Shown here: positions 50,472-57,500 of the stretch, piece after piece
Layout of the letters: each line of letters begins with the position of its first letter
Position numbering within the stretch: the stretch's first letter is position 1
From: Symbiodinium natans
Taxonomy: Eukaryota > Sar > Dinophyceae > Suessiales > Symbiodiniaceae
DNA length: 57,500 nt
Direction of reading: 5' to 3'
NCBI GenBank assembly: GCA_905221605.1
Contig: CAJNDS010002733.1
Span: 1 to 57,500, forward strand
Translations under genes and position numbers: made by a program
The notes under the pieces: model-generated
Database searches by the model: none
Seen by the model: the letters and a program-made list of their open reading frames with translations, nothing else
What the model was told of the DNA's origin: nothing

Positions 50472-51928
50472 ATCATCGATCCACTTGTTTGGGTCCGGAC
50501 AGAAGAGTCGAGAGGCACAGGACCCTTTTATTCTTGAGCCGCAGTTCTTAAATCCCTAAAACCCTAAACCCTAAACCCTAAGCCCTAAACCCTAAACCCT
50601 CCTGAATCCTAAGCCCGAAGTTGCGGGTCAGTTCCTAAACCCCGAAACCCTAAGCCCTTAAGTTTGTAGGGGTTGTTGGGGCACTGGGGGTGCGAGGCCC
50701 TCGGCCAGGCGTTCGGGGTTTGTCGGTCGACGGAGGCGACCCTTGACTCACTTGAGGCTTTAGGTTTTGGGGTTTAGGGTTTAGGGTTAGGCCGCCGCAT
50801 CTTCCTGTGAAGAATTTAGCAGGACTCCCACTCTCTATCTGAGACTTCGCCAGCTTCGTCGCTGAAATTTCCGTCGTTGCTTAACCAGGAGCTTACCCAG
50901 CATATCCCTAAACCCTAAACCCTAAACCCTAAACCCTAAACCCTAAACCCCAAACCCTAAACCCCAAACCCCAAACCCTAAACCCTAAACCCTAAACCTT
51001 ACCCAGCATATCCCTAAACCCTAAACCCTAAACCCTAAACCCTGAACCCTGAAGCCTGAACCCTAAACCCTCAAACAAGGCTCTAGGGGAGGCCGATCGT
51101 CTTCGTGATGGTCAGGTCATGCCCGCGTCGCCGAAGGACTTTACGGATTTGAGGCAGACGTCGCTGAAATCCCAAAGGGAGACTTGCCTAACATTCTGTA
51201 GAGTTTAGGGTTTAGGTTTTAGGGTTTAGGGTTGAGGGTTGAGGGTCTTAGACACGGAAGACGGCATGATGCAGTTTGACCTCGGAGACGAGCTGAAGTT
51301 TGAATCAATGGAAATCCTCCTGCACCATTTGGCTATGTTGGGGGATCAGTTGTGTTTTCAGTTACTGGTCTCCGGTGAGGATGCTGATGCTTATTTGGTC
51401 ACTTTTCCGGAGGTTCTTCACAACTTGCTATCGATCGTGTGTGCGTGTTTGAAGTGGTCCCCTCGAGTTTGTGGAGCAAGGAGTGGAAGAGCAGTCACCA
51501 GCACTGAGTACTGTGCTTGCACTTTCAGGCGATTGTACAAGTCCGGATGCAAAAAAGGGTTGAGGTTCTAGGGTTTAGGGTTGCTGGTCTACGGAATTCG
51601 GTTGAGCGATGCTTGGTTTGGGGCCGATTCGATGCCAAGCTATGGGATCGAAGGGTTTGAGAGAATCGGAGATGCAAGAGCACAAGGTTTAGGGTTTCGG
51701 GTTTAGGGTTTAGGGTTGGGCCTAAGGCCCAGGTTCGTTGGGCTTAGGCTTGTTTCGGATGACTTCCCATCCTCGCTGGGCGTTCGCCCGGTTAGTTGCA
51801 GTTCCGCAATTAGAGTAGTCCTAAGAGGGACACCGTGCCCTTTCGTTGCTGCTGATTTGAGGAGCATTCCGAGATTCGGCTTTCAAAGGTTTCAGGGTTG
51901 ACAAAAAACACGTGCGAGGGGTTTACCA
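50472..51928. other. Spacers and telomere tracts, one unsupported ORF
   Basis: C-strand tracts lie at 50557-50600 and 50905-51068, the latter interrupted by a second TTACCCAGCATATCCC, which also precedes the tract (50893 and 50998). A 110-codon frame at 51239-51571 has mixed composition (FESMEILLHHLAMLGDQL) and might be an exon, but no domain is recognised. G-strand fragments are near 51205-51240 and 51690-51715. Confidence 0.5.
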
Positions 51929-51929
51929 T

Positions 51930-52120
51930 ACATATCAGGGGTACCTTACTGGGTACTTCTTATAAGGGGATCCTACTGTTCGGGGGTCTATTTGAGGGGT
52001 CCCCTATTTTCCTTGGTAGCCCAGTGGTACCCTTTTCCCATTTTTGGGGTTCAAGGTTCCCTTCTAAAGTAACAAACCCCAAAAAAGGGTGCCCTTATTA
52101 TAATATGGTTCCTGGGCTAC
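51930..52120 (+). mobile_element. MITE family A (partial) joined to MITE family B
   Basis: 51930-52012 carries the family A series (GGGGTACCTTACTGG, GGGGATCCTACTGTTCGG, GGGGTCCCCTATTTTC). It is followed without a gap by family B (GGTAGCCCAGTGGTACCC at 52015 to GGTTCCTGGGCTAC at 52120). This could be a nested insertion, or A and B may be two ends of one larger element. Confidence 0.65.
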
Positions 52121-52837
52121 TAAAACCCCTAAACCCTAAACCCTGAACCCTAAACCCTAAACCCAAAACCCTAAACCCTAAACCCTAAACCCAAAACCCT
52201 AAACCCTAAACCCTAAACCCTAAACCCTAAACCCTAAGCCCTAAGCCCTAAGCCCTAAGCCCTAAGCCCTAAGCCCTAAGCCCTAAACCCTAAACCCTAA
52301 ACCCTAAACCCTAAACCCTAAACCCTAAACCCTGCCCCACACGCTGAGGAGGACGGCCGCCCGAGCCTCTTGAAAATCCGCTCGGTGGAGCCTTGCCAAC
52401 AACTGGGGCTTGATTTGGATAGGGGTTTAGGGTTTAGGGTTTAGGGTTTAGGGTTTAGGGTATAGGGTTTAGGGTTTAGGGTTTAGGGTTTAGGTCCAAG
52501 TTCTATGGCTCCAATCCCGATCGAACCCCACATTAACCCATGGAACCGTCATCCCTGGACTCTATACCCTCAACCCTAAACCCTAAACCCTAAACCCTAA
52601 ACCCTAAACCCTAAACCCTAAACCCTAACCCTAAACCCTAAACCCCAAACCCAGGGGCCCCGCAAACATCCCCCTCGAAACGGTTTGTGACATCTCGGGC
52701 TTGGGGCTCAGGGCTTCGGGGGTTGGGACGTGGGGTTCAGAGATTATAGCGTTCGCAACGGAGGGGGGTTCATCTAGAAAACCTTATTGAAGCTTAGGGT
52801 TACGTACACCTCTTGACCCCCCCCCCCCCTTAAGAAC
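52121..52837. repeat. Telomere tracts with homogenised CCCTAAG block
   Basis: C-strand at 52125-52334 with an internal run of eight CCCTAAG units (about 52227-52282). G-strand at 52421-52496. C-strand at 52570-52650. No gene. Confidence 0.8.
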
Positions 52838-52839
52838 CC

Positions 52840-52877
<38 letters not shown>

Positions 52878-53514
52878 AGGGGGAGGGAGGGAGGGAGAGA
52901 GAGAGAGAGAAGGGAAGTTTCAGGGTGTTGTGTGGATGCACCGTTTTTGAACACCAAACGTCCCCAGTGGGCGGGCCTTCCCTGGATCATCCTCGAAACC
53001 TGAACTCTAAACCCGATCGTCCTCCAAGCCCGAGCCCTAAACCCTCAACCCTCCACAACTCGAAAACTCCTTCCCCCCCCGCACCACCAAAGCTTCGCTG
53101 CTAAGGACTCAAAAGATGTGGACGCTCTCAATGAAGAGGACTTCCTGGATGACCCAAAACCCTGAACGTGGCTATCCGACAGAGAGTTTTTACTTATCGC
53201 GGAAAGGGGGGGGGGGGGGGGGGGGCGGGAAGGAGCGGGAAAGGTTGCTTGGAGGTTCATGGTACTTATTTTTAGGGTTTAGAGTTTAGGGTTCAGGGGT
53301 ACTTGTTAACCAATTATAACTGCACTTTTTGCCCGCTTATAAGCCCCTTCAGTGCCCTAATAGGGTTATAAGTCCAAGCAGCAGAGTAGGTAACCTTTAA
53401 CCTTTTTGGTGCAATATCATCCAAAGGTTAACCTTTAGTTCCCCCAGGTTACTGGACAACTAAGAAGTACAGTTATAAGTACGGTGTGTAAGTCAAGGGG
53501 GTGGCTAGCCCCTA
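52838..53514. repeat. GA microsatellite, poly(G) and duplicated fragments
   Basis: (GA)n at 52842-52910 with GAGG interruptions, preceded by CTTAAGAACCCAAAAG (52828), which matches one end of MITE family C. A G run lies at 53207-53225. 53244-53263 (TTGCTTGGAGGTTCATGGTA) matches part of the segmental duplication (12049), and AAC(C)TTTAACCT words lie near 53390. No gene. Confidence 0.6.
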
Positions 53515-53890
53515 CTAAACCCTAAACCCTAAACCCTAAACCCTAAACCCTAAACCCTAAACCCTAAACCCTAAACCCTAAACCCTAAACCCTAAACCCT
53601 AAACCCTAAACCCTAAACCCTAAACCCTAAACCCTAAACCCTAAACCCTAAACGGTTTCGTGTCTAGGGCTTCGGGAGTCCTCGCACAAACTTCGCCAAG
53701 AGTTTGGCTTCCTGAACCCCAAACCCTGAAACCCTGAAACCCTGAACCCTGAACCAAAAAACCCTCAAAGCCCTAAAAACACTGAAACCCTAAACCCTAA
53801 GCCCTAAACCCTAAACCCTAAACCCTAAACCCTAAACCCTAAACCCTAAACCCTAAACCCTAAACCCTAAACCCTAAACCCTAAACTCTA
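53515..53890 (-). repeat. Two long CCCTAAA tracts
   Basis: 53515-53653 and about 53785-53889 are nearly pure C-strand heptamers, separated by spacer and CCCTGAA variants. Confidence 0.9.
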
Positions 53891-55842
53891 GGCAGTCTTA
53901 TAGGATAGTCAGAGAACCGAGCCAGGAGATGCAGGTGGCTTTTGGCCGCGACATATGGACCTATTTCGCCATCGTCAGCCTCGGAAAAATTGGCAGATGG
54001 GATACGCGCCTGGGGAAGCCTTTGGCTGGTAGGGTTTAGGGTTTAGGGTTTAGGGTTTAGGGTTTAGGGTTTCCCGGGTTCACAAGGCAACAGAGGGTGC
54101 CCTTGTATTCTCAAGTTGCTGGTGCTGCATCCGAGCATTTGCTGCTTCAACCCCCAAGGAGTTCAAGGGTTTAGGGTTTAGGGTTTAGGGTTTAGGGTTT
54201 AGGGTTTAGGGTTTAGGGGTCTCAGTTTTGGGGGGCACTTTCTGGCTGAATGTCGGGGAGGCACCGGGACGCACATCGAAGCCGTAGCCTCCTCTTGTGT
54301 CTCTATTCAAGACTATGCGTAGTCTTTCTTGTCTAGGGTTTATAGCTTACAGGGTTTATAGGGTTTATAGCTTACAGGGTTTATAGGGTTTACATGGCTT
54401 TATGGCGTTTATAGGGTTTGTAGGGTTTAGGGTCCTCCCTCGGCGCCGCGACTAGGTTGTTCACGATGCTTCTGGTGCTGGTGAATGTGGCCATGCAGGT
54501 CCGCGGAAAGGGCCAACGAGTTGTGTTGAGTTTAGCTTTAGGGCTCAAAAGGGGGGCTTACAGGGGCTAAAAGGGGGCTTAAACGGGGCTTAAAAGGCTT
54601 AAAAGGGGGCTTAAATGGCTTAAAAGGGGGCTTAAAATGGGGCTTAAGGGATTTCAGGGTTCGGAGGGCTTAAAGGGAATTAAGGGTTTAACAGGGTTTC
54701 AAAGGGCTTACAAGGTGAAAGGGCTTCCGTTCCTAAGAACACCGGGGGGCTAACCCTAAACCCTAAGCCCTAAGCCCTAAGCCTAATTGAACCCTAAACC
54801 CTAAACCCTAAACCCTAAGCCCTAAGCCCTAAACCCTAAACCCTAAACCCTTAACCCTTAACCCTAAACCCTCGCTGACAGGTGGCCTTCGTCATCATCC
54901 TGATGTCAGAATACTTCCTGGAACGCCTCTCGGCATGGACACTGGGATGTTGGGATGTTCCCCCTTAAACGAACAGCCCTTGATGGGGTTTAGGGTTTAG
55001 GGTTTGGGTTTAGGGTTTGGGGTTCAGGGTTTAGGGTTTGGGGTTTGGGGTTTGGGGTTTAGGGTTTAGGGGTAACCCCCCCTATTGTAATCCCTCTCAA
55101 GGACTGGCAGTATAAGGAGGAACACCCCAACCTGAACCCCTAACCCCCTAAACCTCTAAACCCTCAACCCTGAACCCTAAACCCTAAATCCTAAACCCTA
55201 AACCCCAAACCCTAAACCCCAAACCCCAAACCCCAAACCCCAAATCCCAACCGGGAAGCATCCCAACATGGACCCTTTAAAGGATGTGCCCGCCGTTTGC
55301 TTGAGGAGCTGCAGGGAGTGCTTGCATCATGGTTCATGTACCATGGCAGGGTTCGTGTGCCCTTAGGGTTTAGGGTTTAGGGTTTAGGATTTAGGGTTTA
55401 GGGTTTAGGGTTTAGGGTTTAGGGGCATCTGCCCTTATGTTCCTGAGGCGCCTAATTCAGATAGACCGCCGCGCGTGACCGTGAAGTTTTCATGCTTCGG
55501 CAGCTTCACTACGTACACCTGTGTGCAACATGAGGACCATTTGAGGAGAAGATCGGGTTCGCAAGGGTCTGGCGCACGAGCGTGGGACACGACGCGAGGT
55601 GCAGCGGGGGTGGGGGGGGAGAGGGAGTTTAGGGTTTAGGGTTAGGGTTTACGTAGGGTTTAGGGTTTAGGGTTTAGGGTTTGGGGTTTGGGGTTTGGGG
55701 TTTGGGGTTTGGGGTTTAGGGTTTAGGGTTTAGGGTTTAGGGGAGGTCGAGAGAGCAAGAGAGCCAAAGACCAGAGCGGGACGGCGAGACGAAGTCGCTG
55801 TTCGGTTTTCGGGAAAAAGAGTTTAGTGTTTAGGGGTTGAGG
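53891..55842. repeat. Telomere tracts, variant arrays and spacers
   Basis: G-strand at 54031-54073, 54167-54216, 54985-55072, 55365-55422 and 55630-55742. C-strand at 54755-54870 and 55140-55250. Repeats of GGGTTTATAG(CTTACA) lie at 54337-54425 and of GGGGCTTAAAA at 54545-54650. A family E fragment lies at 55073-55135. No supported gene. Confidence 0.65.
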
Positions 55843-56240
55843 GGTTTAGGGTTCAGGGAGTCACTCCAGCCGCATATCAACATGAACTATCTGAAAAAAA
55901 TGAAGGCCTTCCACACCCACAGTCACGGCTGCCAACAGGCAGGAACACAGCACGCAGACCCTAAACCCGAAACCCTAAACCCTAACCCTAAACTCCTAAA
56001 TAAATCCTAGGGTTTAGGGTTTAGGGTTTGGGGTTTAGGGTTTAGGTTTAGGGTTTAGGGGTGTAGGATTTATTTAGGAGTTTAGGGTAAAGGGTTTAGG
56101 GTTTAGGGTTTCGGGTTTAGGGTCCTGTGTTCCTACCTGTTGGCAGCCGTGACTGTGGGTGTAGAAGGCCTTCATTTTTTTCAGATAGTTCATGTTGATA
56201 TGCGGCTGGAGTGACTCCCTAAACCCTAAACCCTAAACCC
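55843..56240. repeat. Near-perfect long inverted repeat with telomere-repeat spacer
   Basis: Left arm about 55843-56009, right arm about 56064-56240, spacer 56010-56063 of TTTAGGG-type repeats. In the unique part (GGAGTCACTCCAGCCGCATA on the left, its complement on the right) about 95 bp match with only two or three substitutions. The inner arms, made of CCCTAAA variants and CTCCTAAATAAATCCTA, also match. The left arm has 7 extra bases. Each outer edge runs into telomere repeats. Confidence 0.9.
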
Positions 56241-56311
56241 TGGTCGCCTTCTGTGCAGAGATGCAGCAGACACTGAGTCAGCGTAGAAAGGCTTGAGATT
56301 CGTGAGCGACA

Positions 56312-56349
<38 letters not shown>

Positions 56350-56621
56350 CGAGCTTAGGGGTTTCGGTTACCACGTAGTGTCCTGTAACGCACGCCTTCG
56401 GGTGGCTTCCTCTAATGGCGGGGGGGAGGTTAGGTGCGCAGAAAGAAAGAACGGTAAGAGAGAGAGAGAGAGAGAGTGAGAGAGAGAGAGAGGGAGAGAG
56501 GGAGGGAGAGAGTGAGAGAGAGGGAGAGAGGGAGGGAGGGAGAGAGAGAGAGAGGTTGTCTTTGTGATGAACGTTCTCGGTGGTTCCCAAGTTGCTCCTC
56601 ACCCTCGGTGTCTACCATTTG
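56241..56621. repeat. Spacer with (GA)n tracts
   Basis: (GA)n at about 56315-56346 and an interrupted GA/GAGG tract at 56457-56553. The Ser/Leu-rich and Arg/Glu-rich frames here are artefacts of the repeat. Confidence 0.8.
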
Positions 56622-56710
56622 CTACAGAATCTTAAGAACACCAAAAGAATATAGTAACACTCCCTATATTACCCTTTACAAGGAAGAACATTTTATTTTC
56701 AAAATGTTTT
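56622..56710. mobile_element. MITE family C copy, right end degraded
   Basis: Left end CTTAAGAACACCAAAAGAAT and interior CTCCCTATATTACCCTTTAC match the other copies. The right inverted end is missing after AAAATGTTTTTTTC. Confidence 0.65.
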
Positions 56711-57422
56711 TTTCAACCCTCAACCCTTAGCCCCTAAACCCTAAACCCTAAACCCTAGACCCTAGACCCTAGACCCTAAACCCTAAACCCTAAACCCTAA
56801 ACCCGAAGCGCAGGCACATGGACCTGGCTCAGACGAGCTTGGTCTCACGGGTTTGCCGAGGAGCAGTTTCGAGTGCCGAGACGCTTCTTGTTGCTTTCAA
56901 GCGTTTGCCTTTGTATTTGTATATATGTATATCTGTAGATACATACATATATATATATATACATATGTATACACAAATGTACACACACACACACATTGCT
57001 AAATAAAAACATATATATATATACACACCAGTCAAGGAGGTACAGTAGCAACAAAAACCCGTTGCTTGTATGTCTGTATGGTTCAGGGGGAAGATGGTGT
57101 GGAGCTCACGGTATGGGATTGAAGCCTCCTTCGGCTCATGTGGCTGTAGGATCCGAACTCAGGTTCCACCAGGATAAGGGTTTAGGGTTAAGGGTCAAGG
57201 GTTTAGGGTTTAGGGTTTACGGAGGGGGCTTGAAGGATTGCATTGGGGTCATATGCCCTATACTACGATAATTCCTATGAAGGTATATGAACCCTAAACT
57301 CTAAACCCTGAAACCTAAACCCTAAACCCTAAACCCCTTTAGGGTTCCTTTGGTCCCCAAGGCTACGGCTCCGTTGCGGGTTCAGCATGTCGAGTTTAAG
57401 TTTTGGGTTTTTGGGATCTACG

Positions 57423-57456
<34 letters not shown>

Positions 57457-57500
57457 ACCGAACACCCGAACCGACGGCACACCCGGGACAAGGACCTAAT
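56711..57500. repeat. Telomere tracts, AT/CA microsatellite and poly(C)
   Basis: C-strand at 56725-56803 with CCCTAGA units. (TA)/(TATG)/(CA) microsatellites lie at 56917-57030. G-strand at 57178-57215 and C-strand at 57290-57345. A C run of about 30 lies at 57423-57453. No gene. Confidence 0.75.

Noticed and set aside
51239-51571. 110-codon frame with protein-like composition
   Set aside because: It begins within telomere-type repeats and has no recognised motif or second copy; kept only as a note in the regional entry.
52784-56618. Ser/Leu-rich and Arg/Glu-rich frames over (GA)n tracts
   Set aside because: Dinucleotide-repeat artefacts.
1-57500. Window as a true chromosome end
   Set aside because: Telomere-type tracts occur in both orientations throughout, separated by unique DNA and genes, and neither window end is a pure terminal array. 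A subtelomeric position remains possible.

Overview
The window looks like nuclear DNA of a dinoflagellate, in a repeat-rich, possibly subtelomeric or heterochromatin-like setting. Three things point this way. Dozens of interstitial tracts of the plant/dinoflagellate-type telomere repeat TTTAGGG (or its complement CCCTAAA) occur in both orientations. Two intronless paralogous genes each carry, about 190 bp upstream of the start codon, what looks like a worn copy of the dinoflagellate spliced leader (an ATTTTGGCTCAAG-like 3' part). Coding density is very low. Genus cannot be decided from the sequence, and no rRNA, tRNA or CRISPR array was recognised.

Layout. 1-5.07 kb: telomere-repeat blocks separated by short unique spacers, two palindromic MITE-like elements (2536-2655, 2802-2884) and two related repeat cassettes (3429-4370). 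5.08-12.13 kb and 13.77-21.69 kb: two copies of a 7-8 kb segmental duplication, each holding one intact ORF of about 725 codons for an ankyrin-repeat, multi-pass membrane protein with a signal-like N terminus. Comparing the copies shows telomere-repeat tracts and MITEs present in one and missing from the other, so the pair records insertion events. 12.13-13.77 kb: a 9-bp minisatellite and long pure telomere-repeat tracts. 21.7-42.2 kb: no convincing gene, only telomere-repeat tracts, micro- and minisatellites, MITEs (one 372-bp element with clear terminal inverted repeats at 36429-36800) and an octamer CCCCTAAA array (34.75-35.2 kb).

42.26-48.83 kb: one nearly full-length non-LTR retrotransposon (LINE) on the + strand, flanked on both sides by CCCTAAA repeats and ending in an A10 tail that runs directly into CCCTAAA. 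It has an ORF1-like region, an intermediate ORF, and a polymerase region with the order AP-like endonuclease, RNase H, reverse transcriptase, C-terminal region. RNase H before the reverse transcriptase is unusual. The 8-mer ACCACACC occurs at 19 places along the element, in more than one reading frame and between ORFs, and was not seen elsewhere in the window. 48.83-57.5 kb: block-structured octamer telomere variants (49.24-49.71 kb), more MITEs, GA repeats and a near-perfect inverted repeat of roughly 400 bp (55843-56240).

The strongest leads are the telomere-repeat-embedded LINE with its dispersed motif and domain order, the recurrent A-run/CCCTAAA junction shared by the LINE and at least eight other loci, the filled/empty-site pairs for telomere-repeat insertions, and the retroposed-looking ankyrin membrane protein pair.
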